Source of the DNA: Thermoleophilia bacterium UBA2241
GTDB lineage: Bacteria; Actinomycetota; Thermoleophilia; UBA2241
Direction of reading: 5' to 3'
NCBI GenBank assembly: GCA_002347645.1
Contig: DDYF01000027.1
Location: forward strand, 50,195-114,194
DNA length: 64,000 bases
Under the pieces are notes generated by a model. That model had not been told where the DNA came from, made no database searches, and saw nothing but the letters and a program-made list of their open reading frames with translations. Positions 24,886-33,511 of this stretch are shown piece after piece. The position numbers and the translations under genes were made by a program. Numbering within the stretch: the stretch's first letter is position 1; the number at the start of each line of letters is the position of its first letter.

Positions 24886-26760
24886 ATGAGCAGGCCACTG
24901 AGCGAACGCCAGATTGGGCATGGAAGCTTGGTCGTCGTCGACGGCCTGAACATCGTGACGACCAGAGGAGGACTGCACGTCATTCGCGACGTGTCCTTCC
25001 ACATGGAACGCGGCGAAGTGGTGGGTCTGGTCGGTGAGACCGGCTGTGGCAAGTCGACGCTCGGCTTGTCACTTCTGGGGTTCGTCCGGCCTGGCCTTAC
25101 CTTCGCCACAGGTACTGTCTGCGTCTGCGAACAGGACATGCTCAAGGCGACCAGCCGGGAATTGAGAGCGCTGAGGGGTTCCACGATCTCGTATGTCCCG
25201 CAGGATTCGGTCACGTCTCTCAACCCTGGACTGCGAATCGAGCAGCAGTTCGACGAGGTGCTCTCCGTCCACGGGGTCGAAGCACGCGGCGAACGCCGCG
25301 CGCGGATCGACGACCTTCTGACGCAAGTCGACTTGCCGACGAGTACTGAGTTCCTCCGGCGCTACCCGCACCAGCTATCAGGCGGCCAACAGCAGCGAGT
25401 AGCGATCGCGATGTCCTTCGCCTGCAAGCCCCCGGTCGTCGTCATGGACGAACCTACGACCGGTTTGGACGTCGCCACGCAGCGCAAGGTACTCGACGCG
25501 ATCGACGTGCTGCGGCGAGGGAGTGACAGCGCCGTCCTCTTCGTGAGCCACGACCTCTCGATGCTGGCGGCCTTCGCAGACCGCCTCGCGGTCATGTACG
25601 CAGGGCAAATCGTAGAGACGGCCGCCTCAGCACACCTGAGGCGCCGGGCGCGGCACCCCTACACCTTCGGGCTCTTCGAGGCGATACCCGACCCCACGGG
25701 CAGGCGCGCACTCGTCGGCGTCCCCGGGAACAGCCCGACCCCTGAACAGCGTCTCGACGGATGCTCGTTCGCGCCGCGTTGCCGATACGCACTTCCAGCA
25801 TGCCGCGACGCCGAACCGCGACTGACCTCCGTCCAACATGATGACGACCCTCCGAAGTCCGACGGCGAGGCGTCGACCCACCTCGTCCGGTGTTTGCGCT
25901 CGAAGGAACTCGCCCTGCTTCCGCGCCAGACGGCCCCTTCGCGCCACCCGTCGCTCGCCGGAGAAGTCGAGGCATCGCTCCTCATCGCTGACGATCTGGT
26001 GGCCTGGCACGGCCCGCGGCGCGTCCTGGACCATGTAGACGTCCACGTACCTGCGGGACAGTGCGTCGCCCTCGTCGGTGAATCGGGGAGCGGGAAGACC
26101 ACGATCGCACGATGCCTCGTGGGCCTCCACGTGCACTTCGACGGCGAGGTGCGCTTGCGCGGCCGGCGACTCGAGCGCAAGGCGCGCAATCGTCCGCGCG
26201 ACACGAGGCGACTGCTGCAGTATGTGTTCCAGAACCCCTACTCCTCACTCAACCCGCGCAGATCCATCGCTTCGATCGTGGCTCAGCCGTTGCGCGTGTT
26301 CTTCGGCACGCGAGAGCAGGCTGCTCGTCACGAGGTGGTGCAGGCGCTCGCAAGTGTCGGCCTTGGAGAGGAGTATCTCCACAGGTACCCGCACGAACTG
26401 AGCGGGGGTGAGCGTCAGCGTGTCGCTTTGGCGCGCGCCCTCATTGCAGGCCCGTCGGTCCTCATCTGCGACGAGGTCACGTCGTCGCTCGACGTGAGCG
26501 TGCAGGCCGTCACTGTCGACCTCCTCCGCCGACTGCAGGTGGACAGCGGCGTCTCGATGCTCTTCATCACCCACGATCTGCCGCTTGTGCGGCACATCGC
26601 AGACCGCGTCATGGTGCTGCACGGAGGGAGGCTGTTGGAGGAGGGCCCCGCAGACCAACTCTTCGCGAGCCCACGCGACCCCTATACGAAGAGCCTCCTG
26701 ACCGCGGACACCGACGCCTGGACCGCACACCGCACTGCCGATCCACCGCCGCAGACGTGA
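24886..26760 (+). CDS. Fused double ABC ATPase (DppD-DppF type)
   Basis: A 624-aa protein carrying both ATPase subunits of an oligopeptide-type importer in one chain. The N-terminal half has Walker A GETGCGKST (50-58), signature LSGGQQQRV and Walker B VVVMDEPTTGLD. It continues into the oligopeptide C-terminal motif with SFAPRCRYALPAC. The second half has GESGSGKTT, LSGGERQRV and LICDEVTSSLDVS (Glu retained, usual Pro replaced by Val). The two halves are joined by a linker of about 50 residues. It begins 6 nt after the permease stop. Fused forms exist elsewhere (GsiA-like), but the window's other importer uses two separate ATPase genes. Confidence 0.9.
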   Translation: MSRPLSERQIGHGSLVVVDGLNIVTTRGGLHVIRDVSFHMERGEVVGLVGETGCGKSTLGLSLLGFVRPGLTFATGTVCVCEQDMLKATSRELRALRGSTISYVPQDSVTSLNPGLRIEQQFDEVLSVHGVEARGERRARIDDLLTQVDLPTSTEFLRRYPHQLSGGQQQRVAIAMSFACKPPVVVMDEPTTGLDVATQRKVLDAIDVLRRGSDSAVLFVSHDLSMLAAFADRLAVMYAGQIVETAASAHLRRRARHPYTFGLFEAIPDPTGRRALVGVPGNSPTPEQRLDGCSFAPRCRYALPACRDAEPRLTSVQHDDDPPKSDGEASTHLVRCLRSKELALLPRQTAPSRHPSLAGEVEASLLIADDLVAWHGPRRVLDHVDVHVPAGQCVALVGESGSGKTTIARCLVGLHVHFDGEVRLRGRRLERKARNRPRDTRRLLQYVFQNPYSSLNPRRSIASIVAQPLRVFFGTREQAARHEVVQALASVGLGEEYLHRYPHELSGGERQRVALARALIAGPSVLICDEVTSSLDVSVQAVTVDLLRRLQVDSGVSMLFITHDLPLVRHIADRVMVLHGGRLLEEGPADQLFASPRDPYTKSLLTADTDAWTAHRTADPPPQT

Positions 26761-26812
26761 GAAGCGTCGCCGCGGGCTACACCCAAGACCGCCCCCACAG
26801 CCCTCCCGCCTG

Positions 26813-27118
26813 CTACACGCCTTTGTATGTGCTGTACGCCTCCATGAAGGTCGGGAAGCCGCACGTCGGGACGAGCAGCAGCAGCGCGTGGACGATCTCC
26901 TCCTCTGTCGCGCCGGCCTCGCGAGCGGCGGCCAGGTGGGTCTCGAGAGCGCGGTGATGCCCCGTCGCCGCCGACATCGCGACCTTGAGCAGGCTGCGTA
27001 CGCGCTCGTCGAGCGGGCCGCCCTCGACGTGCAACGCACGGCCGCAGGCCTCGATCTTCTCGTTGAGTTCGGGGTACTCCGACTTGAAGACCGTATAGAT
27101 CTCGTGGACCTCTCTCAT
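26813..27118 (-). CDS. Carboxymuconolactone decarboxylase/AhpD-fold small protein
   Basis: A 101-aa all-helical protein with the CMD-family pattern (LDERVRSLLKVAMSAATGHHRALETHLAAAREAGATEEEIVHALLL). The redox CxxC of AhpD is missing: the equivalent place reads ATGHHRALETH. The single Cys lies later (VPTCGFP). It is therefore more like the cofactor-free decarboxylase-type or orphan CMD proteins. ATG 27118 is chosen because GGGAGG lies 6 nt before it; the ATG at 27136 would overlap that site. It is convergent with the importer and divergent from the M20 gene. Confidence 0.75.
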   Translation of the reverse strand: MREVHEIYTVFKSEYPELNEKIEACGRALHVEGGPLDERVRSLLKVAMSAATGHHRALETHLAAAREAGATEEEIVHALLLLVPTCGFPTFMEAYSTYKGV

Positions 27119-27224
27119 CTCATGCCTCCCTCGCATCCGCTGCCGCCAAGCATACCCCGGCGCGCCCGGGATGCCGCAGCTTCGGCTTTGCCCGCGAGAC
27201 GGTCCTGACGTAGAGTCGAGTCAC

Positions 27225-28610
27225 ATGGCCCTCGATCTCCTCTCGGCAGCACGAGACCTCATCGCGATCGACAGCCGCTCGAGCCTGTCGAGCGGCGCCG
27301 TCGCCACCTTCCTCGCACCGCTGTGCCGGGCCGCCGGCCTCGAGGTCCGCCTGCAGCGCGAGCTGCGCGATGGGGTCGAGCAGTGCAATCTGATCGCGTC
27401 ACGCCCCGGGGCAGACCTCGGCGCTCTCCTGCTCGCCACGCACCTCGACACCGTCCCACCCGGCGACCCTGAGTTCTGGACGGTGTCGGGAGGCAGACCG
27501 TTCGGGCTCACGGAGCGCGACGGCGAGCTCTACGGCCTCGGGTCCGCCGACGTCAAGCTCGACTTCCTCTGCAAGCTGGCCGCCCTCGAGCGTCTGCGCG
27601 ACGAGACGCTTCGCCGGCCGGTGGTCCTTGCCGGCACCTACGGAGAGGAGGTAGGCCGCTTCGGCGCGGCGCTGCTCGTGCGCGCACTCGAGCCGCTGCC
27701 CGCCATGGCCCTCGTCGGCGAGCCGACCGCGCTCCAAGCTTGCCCATCGCACAAAGGGTATGCCGAGGTCCATCTTGCGGCGCGCAGCCTTGCCGGCGGG
27801 ATCCCCGACCCCGTCCCTCTCTGGCGCTTGCGCTTCACGGGCGTCGCGGCGCATTCGTCCCAGCCCGACCGAGGCGTCTCGGCGAGTGACCTGCTGCTCG
27901 ACGCCCTGCCCGCTCTGCTGCGGTCCGGCGTGACCTCGGTCGTGCGCGCCCACGCCGGCGACGTCGTGAATCTGGTGACCCCCACCGCCGAGGTCGTCGT
28001 CGGTTCGCCCTCAGAGCCACGCGCCCCGCACGCTGCGGTGGCGCCACAGCCGGGAGGGACGCCGACCTGGTCGCCTCCACTTGTCGAGGCGCTGAACCAG
28101 GTCCACCTCATGACGGCCGCCTTGCGGCGACGACTCGCCACGTGGACCGACGACGCGTTCCGACCGCCGTGCAGCACCGTGAACAACGGTGTGCTCCACC
28201 TCGATGCCGACCGCTTTGTGTACGTGTGCGACGTGCGCCTCCTTCCGGGCGACGACCCGCAGACGGCCCTCGACAGTTACCTGCGCGACCTCGCCGGTCT
28301 GGACGTCGAGGGGGTGGCGCTGACGCTCGAGACCAGGTTCGCGGCGCCGCCCTTCGCCGCTCGACACGACTCCGTCGTCCTCGCCGCCCTCAGGGACACG
28401 CTGGCCGACCTCGGTCTCCCTGCAACGGACGAGATCAAGAGCGGGACCACAGAGGCGACCGTCTACGCGCAGGCCGGCATCGACACGGTCGTGTTCGGCC
28501 CCGGGGTCGCCACCGGGAACATCCACAAGCCCGACGAGCGCGTACCGCTCGCCCACCTCGAGGCAGCGATCGACGTCTACGAGGGCGTCGTGCGGCGCCT
28601 CTGCATCTGA
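27225..28610 (+). CDS. M20 family metallohydrolase (ArgE/DapE-like deacylase)
   Basis: A 461-aa zinc amidohydrolase. Metal and catalytic residues are visible: THLDTVP (His73, Asp75), the bridging Asp109 in GLGSADVK, GTYGEEVG (Glu141-Glu142) and the last His in GNIHKPDE. It resembles acetylornithine deacetylase/succinyl-diaminopimelate desuccinylase, but the lid domain carries an extra Pro/Ala-rich region around residues 265-300. No ribosome-binding site is strong before the ATG. The next gene, an amidohydrolase, begins 54 nt downstream. It probably cleaves an N-acyl or peptide bond in a compound brought in by the adjacent importer. Confidence 0.88.
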   Translation: MALDLLSAARDLIAIDSRSSLSSGAVATFLAPLCRAAGLEVRLQRELRDGVEQCNLIASRPGADLGALLLATHLDTVPPGDPEFWTVSGGRPFGLTERDGELYGLGSADVKLDFLCKLAALERLRDETLRRPVVLAGTYGEEVGRFGAALLVRALEPLPAMALVGEPTALQACPSHKGYAEVHLAARSLAGGIPDPVPLWRLRFTGVAAHSSQPDRGVSASDLLLDALPALLRSGVTSVVRAHAGDVVNLVTPTAEVVVGSPSEPRAPHAAVAPQPGGTPTWSPPLVEALNQVHLMTAALRRRLATWTDDAFRPPCSTVNNGVLHLDADRFVYVCDVRLLPGDDPQTALDSYLRDLAGLDVEGVALTLETRFAAPPFAARHDSVVLAALRDTLADLGLPATDEIKSGTTEATVYAQAGIDTVVFGPGVATGNIHKPDERVPLAHLEAAIDVYEGVVRRLCI

Positions 28611-28664
28611 GAGGCGCGAAGTGCTGCCGTTCCCACCAGGTCCTCATCGTCCGGGGATCGCGGC

Positions 28665-29933
28665 ATGACTAGCACCACCGCCGGCGCGAGCCTGGTCCTC
28701 CGCGCCGTCCGCGTGCTCGACGAAGCCGGCGGCTTCACCGGCCCGGTGGACGTGGCCGTGACCGACGGCACCGTCTCGGCCGTCGGGAAGGACCTCGCGG
28801 TGCGCCCCAGCCACCGCGACGTGGACGCCGCGGGGCTCTGGCTCATGCCCGGCATCGTCGACTGCCACGCGCACCCGGGCCTGCCCAGTTTCGACGCGTT
28901 CGAACTGCTCCGCACGCCTCTGTCACTGCGCACGCTCGAGTCGGCGCAGGCGCTGCGCCGGACGCTCGAGGCCGGCGTGACCCTGCTCCGCGACGCCGGC
29001 GGCGTCGACGCCGGCGTGCGCGACGCCGTCTCTAGGGGCTACGTCCCGGGGCCACACCTTCAGGTCTCGGTGCTGCCGCTCGGACCCACCGGCGGCCACG
29101 GTGACGGCTTCCTCGCCGGACCCGCGCTCGACTGCACCACCGACTACACGGTCCCCGACTACCCCGGCCGGCCGCCCTTCACCGTCGACGGGCCGGAAGA
29201 GATGCGCAAGGTCGTGCGCCTCCTCCTGCGCTCAGGCGCCGACTGGATCAAGCTCATGGCCACTGCGGGTGTCCTCGCTTCAGGAGACGGCATGTTCACG
29301 GCCGAGCTCGGTGCCGAGGAGATGGCCGTGGCCGTGGCAGAGGCGACGCGCCGCGGCAAGGGCGTGATGGTCCACGCGCTCGGCGGACCGGCCGTGCGGG
29401 CAGCCGTGGAGGCGGGCGCACGATCCGTGGAGCACGCGGTCTTCCTCACCGAGCAGGACGCCGCCCTCATGGCCGCGCGCGGATGCACGCTGGTGCCGAC
29501 GCTGGCGATCTACCACGAGCTCGCCGCACACGCGTCCGCGGGCGAGCTCGCGGGGGCGGCGGCAGAGCGGATGGCACAGGTCGCACCCAAGCTCGGCGAG
29601 GCGGTCGCGATCGCGCGCGCCGCGGGCGTTCCCGTCGCGCTCGGCAGCGACTTCGGCCACCGCGATCGGCACGGCCGCAACCTCGCCGAGCTGTACTACC
29701 TGACGAAGGCGGGACTGACCATCGAGGAGGCCCTGCTGGCGGGGACGGCAGAAGGGGCGCAGCTCTGCGGCGTCGCCGGCAAGCGCGGGCGGATCGCACC
29801 CGGACACGCCTTCGACGCGATCGTCCTCGACGAGGACCCGGGCGACCTCAGCTGCTTCTTGCAGACCGGGGCGGTCACTGCCGTCTTCAAGGACGGCGTG
29901 CCCATGTCGCCTCACCCGCATCTCGCGGGCTGA
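28665..29933 (+). CDS. Metal-dependent amidohydrolase (imidazolonepropionase/prolidase-like)
   Basis: A 422-aa amidohydrolase-superfamily enzyme. It has the N-terminal beta sandwich and MPGIVDCHAHPG (His68, His70), followed by the metal-bridging Lys region (DWIKLMATAG). The His motifs are VMVHALGG and SVEHAVF, and the catalytic Asp is in LGSDFGHRD. This set is typical of imidazolonepropionase-like and Xaa-Pro/Xaa-Arg dipeptidase-like enzymes. The substrate is unknown, but with the M20 gene and the importer it suggests stepwise hydrolysis of a cyclic amide or dipeptide-like compound. It ends 38 nt before the convergent sulfurase-like gene. Confidence 0.87.
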   Translation: MTSTTAGASLVLRAVRVLDEAGGFTGPVDVAVTDGTVSAVGKDLAVRPSHRDVDAAGLWLMPGIVDCHAHPGLPSFDAFELLRTPLSLRTLESAQALRRTLEAGVTLLRDAGGVDAGVRDAVSRGYVPGPHLQVSVLPLGPTGGHGDGFLAGPALDCTTDYTVPDYPGRPPFTVDGPEEMRKVVRLLLRSGADWIKLMATAGVLASGDGMFTAELGAEEMAVAVAEATRRGKGVMVHALGGPAVRAAVEAGARSVEHAVFLTEQDAALMAARGCTLVPTLAIYHELAAHASAGELAGAAAERMAQVAPKLGEAVAIARAAGVPVALGSDFGHRDRHGRNLAELYYLTKAGLTIEEALLAGTAEGAQLCGVAGKRGRIAPGHAFDAIVLDEDPGDLSCFLQTGAVTAVFKDGVPMSPHPHLAG

Positions 29934-29971
29934 CGGTCGCGCCTCCCGCCGCCGGCACGCCCCGGCCGTTC

Positions 29972-31462
29972 TCAGCCGATCGGCTCGGCGACCCGGTCGC
30001 GATAACCGGCGACGAACCGCATGAAGCGGTACACGTCGCCGAAGTCGGAGGCCACGCCGAGCGACACCCGGATCGTGTTCGGCACCTTGCCGGTCGCGTC
30101 CTCGATGACCTGCTGGCACTCCATGAGGCTCACGATGGCGCACGGTTCGCTGAAGCAGCGCTCCATGTCGTCGTGAGTGATGTTGTGCGCGACCTCACCG
30201 TCTCCCGGGTTGCAGAAGCAGCCGGTGCGGATGGAGATCAGCTCCCTCCCGGCCGCCGCCTCGACCTCGTAGACGTCGTTTGGCCGTCCCTCGGGGTCGA
30301 GCAGGTACAGCGCGATGGTCGCGCCGCGCCGCTCCGTCGTTCGCGGCCCGAAGATCCGGACCATCGGGGCGCCGCTGCTGTGCTTCAGCGTCGTCAGCTC
30401 CGCGAGAAGCCAGCCCGCAAGCGCCGTGACGCGCTTGTGGATCGTCTTCATACCGATCGCGCGCAAGTGTTCGAGACCGATGATCACCGCCGGCAGCCCG
30501 AGGTAGTCGACGGTCCCGTCCTCGAACCCGGCCGGCGGGGGCGCCAGCCGGTACCAGCCCTCGTCCTGCACCGATGCGACGGTGATCGTCCCCCCGGCGA
30601 ACCAGGGTCGATGGAGCTTCGCCAGCGCCTCCCTCTTGGCGAGCAAGACCCCGATGCCGGTCGGGTACCCGAAGAGCTTGTAGAACGACACCGGCACGAA
30701 GTCCGGTTTGACGACGCCGAAGTCGAGAATGTTGGTCGGCGCGAAGGCGGCGCAGTCGAGGACGACGTCCCAACCCATCTCGTGGGCGGCGTCGATCCAG
30801 TCGAGCGGATGCTGCACGCCGCTGAAGTTGGACTGCGCGGGGTACGCGAAGAGATGGTCGGCGCCCGGTACCACGCCCCGCAGGGCGCGACGAAGGGCAC
30901 GTTCGTCGAGCCTCAGCGCCGGCCGGCGCACGGGGACGTACGAGATGGCGGCGCCCTTCGCGTGGGCGAACTCGCGCATGCCGTTGACCGAGTTGTGGTT
31001 GTCGTAGCTCAGCAGGAAGACGCTCCCGGGACGGAACGGATACGCCTCGGCGACGAGCTTGAGCGCCCCGCTCGCGTTGGCCGTGAAGATGACCTCGTAC
31101 TCGTCGTCGGCGGCGTTGAAGAAGCCCCTCACGGCCGCCCGGGCCTCTTCGACGAGGCGTGTCGACGCCGCAGAACTCGGGTTGTGGGAGTGCGGGTTGC
31201 CCAGCACGAACTCGCTCAAGAGGGCGTGATGCCGGGCGAGCTGCGACTCCGCGTACTGTCCTCCGCCGGTGTAGTCGAGGTAGGTGTGCCCGGCGCGGCC
31301 GAGCCGCGCGTACTCGGTGGCGCGCAGCTCGTCGATACGCGCAGTGTCGGCGTAGGGCGGGAAGCGGCGCAGAAAGGCCGCGTACGCCCTCTTCAGGTCG
31401 CACGGCTCGTACGACCGGCGCTCCGGGGCGTCGCCGCCTGCCCGTCCTGCGCCGCGGCTCAT
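29972..31462 (-). CDS. Class V aminotransferase-fold protein like molybdenum-cofactor sulfurase (N-terminal half)
   Basis: A 496-aa PLP enzyme of the SufS/NifS fold. Two segments strongly recall Moco sulfurases (MOCOS/ABA3): SFYKLFGYPTG with the PLP Lys262 (residues 259-269) and RTGCFCNPG (412-420) with the persulfide-type Cys. Those eukaryotic enzymes add the terminal sulfur to the Mo cofactor of xanthine dehydrogenases. Here the C-terminal MOSC domain is absent. ATG 31462 overlaps the preceding ATPase stop (ATGA), so it is the last gene of the second oligopeptide-type importer operon. A Mo hydroxylase with its maturation genes lies 6-15 kb upstream on the same strand. A cysteine desulfurase for another pathway is the alternative. 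Confidence 0.75.
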   Translation of the reverse strand: MSRGAGRAGGDAPERRSYEPCDLKRAYAAFLRRFPPYADTARIDELRATEYARLGRAGHTYLDYTGGGQYAESQLARHHALLSEFVLGNPHSHNPSSAASTRLVEEARAAVRGFFNAADDEYEVIFTANASGALKLVAEAYPFRPGSVFLLSYDNHNSVNGMREFAHAKGAAISYVPVRRPALRLDERALRRALRGVVPGADHLFAYPAQSNFSGVQHPLDWIDAAHEMGWDVVLDCAAFAPTNILDFGVVKPDFVPVSFYKLFGYPTGIGVLLAKREALAKLHRPWFAGGTITVASVQDEGWYRLAPPPAGFEDGTVDYLGLPAVIIGLEHLRAIGMKTIHKRVTALAGWLLAELTTLKHSSGAPMVRIFGPRTTERRGATIALYLLDPEGRPNDVYEVEAAAGRELISIRTGCFCNPGDGEVAHNITHDDMERCFSEPCAIVSLMECQQVIEDATGKVPNTIRVSLGVASDFGDVYRFMRFVAGYRDRVAEPIG

Positions 31463-32463
31463 CCCGTCTGCCCCGGCGCTCCGGGGTGTCCCGCGCGGAA
31501 GTGGCACGCCGCGAGGTGGACCTCCCCGCCGGCCGGCGGCGGCCCGTCGTGGACGGGCAGCAGCGCCGGCTCCTCCACGGAGCAGCGCTCCTCCGCACGC
31601 GGGCAGCGAGTGTGGAACCGACACCCGGACGGGAGGTTCACCGCGCTGGGTGGGTCGCCCTTAAGGCCCGGGTCCGGTGTCTTGCCGATCTGGCCGAGCC
31701 TTGGCGCGGCCTCCAGCAGCACCCTCGTGTACGGCGCCCGCGGGTCGGCGAAGAGCGCGTCCCGCTGCGCCAGCTCGGCGATGCTGCCCAGGTACATCAC
31801 GGCGACCTTGTCCGACAGGTAGCGGACCACGGCGAGGTTGTGCGAGATGAGCAGCACGGCGAGCCCCAGGCGCTGACGGAGGTCGTCGAACAATTGGAGG
31901 ATCGTCGCCTGGACGGAGACGTCCAGCGCCGACACCGGCTCGTCGGCGATCAGCAGCCGCGGCTCGACGGCGAGGGCGCGCGCGATCGCGATGCGCTGCC
32001 GCTGGCCGCCGGAGAACTGGTGCGGATGGCCGTCGAGCGCCTGGTCCGGCATGCCGACCAAGCCCATGAGCTCACGGCAGCGGCGCTCCACCTGGTCGCG
32101 CGGCACGAGCCTGTGGACCCGCAGCAATTCGGCGAGCACGGCACGGACCGACATGCGCGGGTTCAGCGAGGAGGCCGGGTCCTGAAAGACCATCTGCGCG
32201 GCTCGGCGCTGCTGCGGCGAACGACGCCGGCCGAGCTTCATTCCGTCAAGAACGACCTCGCCGGCGCTGGGGACGACCTGTCCGGTGATGCAGCGGCCGA
32301 TGGTCGACTTGCCGCAGCCGGATTCTCCGACGAGCCCGACGATCTCGCCGGCGGCGACCTCGAGCGAGACGCCGTCCACGGCGCGCACCACGCCGTATCC
32401 GGGCACCGTGAAGGTCGCCTTGAGGTCGCGCAGCGTAAGGAGCGGCTCAGCCACGACCGTCAC
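31459..32463 (-). CDS. ABC transporter ATPase, DppF/OppF-type
   Basis: A 334-aa ATPase with Walker A GESGCGKST, Q-loop, FSGGQRQRIAIARAL and Walker B LLIADEPVSALDVS. The oligopeptide-importer C-terminal motif has RFHTRCPRAEERC. It overlaps its upstream partner ATPase by 17 nt and the downstream sulfurase-like gene by ATGA. It energises the importer encoded by the four genes before it. Confidence 0.92.
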   Translation of the reverse strand: MTVVAEPLLTLRDLKATFTVPGYGVVRAVDGVSLEVAAGEIVGLVGESGCGKSTIGRCITGQVVPSAGEVVLDGMKLGRRRSPQQRRAAQMVFQDPASSLNPRMSVRAVLAELLRVHRLVPRDQVERRCRELMGLVGMPDQALDGHPHQFSGGQRQRIAIARALAVEPRLLIADEPVSALDVSVQATILQLFDDLRQRLGLAVLLISHNLAVVRYLSDKVAVMYLGSIAELAQRDALFADPRAPYTRVLLEAAPRLGQIGKTPDPGLKGDPPSAVNLPSGCRFHTRCPRAEERCSVEEPALLPVHDGPPPAGGEVHLAACHFRAGHPGAPGQTG

Positions 32464-33511
32464 CCCCGGCAGTGCCCGCCGGGTCCTGGGGTTTCACGGC
32501 CGCCTTCGCGGCGGCTTCCTGCAGCGCGCGCCCGTCCTCGGTGAGCAGGCGCTCGACGTGCAGGCAAGCACTGGCTCGTCCGTCACCCAGCCCGGTGAGT
32601 GTCACGGTTGTGCTCGCGCACTCGGGCGTGGCCAGGAAGCAGCGCGGGTGGAACGGGCACCCCGACGGGCGCCGCGCCGGGTCGGGCAAGCTTCCGGGGA
32701 TCGGCTTCGGCGCCTCGAGCTCCTCGTCCAGGTCGACCGCCGACCGGAGCAGCCCGAGCGTGTACGGGTGCAGCGGCCGCTCGAGTACCGCGGGCGTCGG
32801 CCCTGTCTCGACCAGCCGGCTCGCGTACATCACGCAGACGTCCTCGCAGAGCTGGCCGACGAGGGCCAGCTCGTGGGTCACGAAGACGACCGAGAGCCCC
32901 ATCTCCTCGCGCAGATCGACCAGCAGGCGAAGGATCTGGGCCTGGATGGTCACGTCCAGGGCGGTCGTCGGCTCGTCGCAGAGGAGGACCTTGGGCTGCG
33001 AGGCGAGCGCGATGGCGATCATGACGCGCTGCCGGGTGCCGCCCGAGAGCTCGTAGGGGTAACTGTCGTAGCGGCGTTCCGGGTCGGCGATTCCGACGTG
33101 GCGCAGGAGCTCGAGGGCGCGCTCGCGCGCCCGCCCCCGTGTCTCGCCGAGAACCAGACGCGGCGTCTCGGCGATCTGCTCGCCGACCTTCTGGACGGGG
33201 TTCAGGGCCGTCCCGGGGTCCTGGAAGATCATCGCCAGGTGACCCCTGCGCTGCCTCGCCGCCCCCTTGCCCTCGAGCGACAGTCCGGTCCCGTGGACGG
33301 CGACCGCACCCGCCACGACGCGCGCGGCGTCGGGCAGCAGCCCCATGATCGCGCGCAGGCTTATGCTCTTGCCACACCCCGATTCGCCCACGATGCCGAT
33401 GGAGCGGGCGGGTTCGAGCGCGTACGACACGTCGTCGACCGCGCGAAAGCTCTCGCGGCCGCGGGCGATCTCGACCGTGAGTCCCTCGACCTTGAGCGCG
33501 GGTATCGTCAT
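32447..33511 (-). CDS. ABC transporter ATPase, DppD/OppD-type
   Basis: A 354-aa ATPase with Walker A GESGCGKS, LSGGTRQRVMIAIAL and VLLCDEPTTALDVT, followed by the C-terminal SGCPFHPRCFLATPEC motif. After it there is an extra tail of about 40 residues rich in Ala, Glu and Pro. ATG 33511 overlaps the permease stop (ATGA). The longer open frame upstream lies over the permease and is not coding. Confidence 0.92.
   Translation of the reverse strand: MTIPALKVEGLTVEIARGRESFRAVDDVSYALEPARSIGIVGESGCGKSISLRAIMGLLPDAARVVAGAVAVHGTGLSLEGKGAARQRRGHLAMIFQDPGTALNPVQKVGEQIAETPRLVLGETRGRARERALELLRHVGIADPERRYDSYPYELSGGTRQRVMIAIALASQPKVLLCDEPTTALDVTIQAQILRLLVDLREEMGLSVVFVTHELALVGQLCEDVCVMYASRLVETGPTPAVLERPLHPYTLGLLRSAVDLDEELEAPKPIPGSLPDPARRPSGCPFHPRCFLATPECASTTVTLTGLGDGRASACLHVERLLTEDGRALQEAAAKAAVKPQDPAGTAGGDGRG

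Noticed and set aside
29934..29971. Bidirectional terminator between convergent genes
   Set aside because: No good stem with a T-run in either direction was found. The same is true at 26761-26812.
29483..31822. Nearly 780-codon plus-strand open frame
   Set aside because: It crosses the end of the amidohydrolase gene and the antisense of the sulfurase-like gene. No recognisable sequence.
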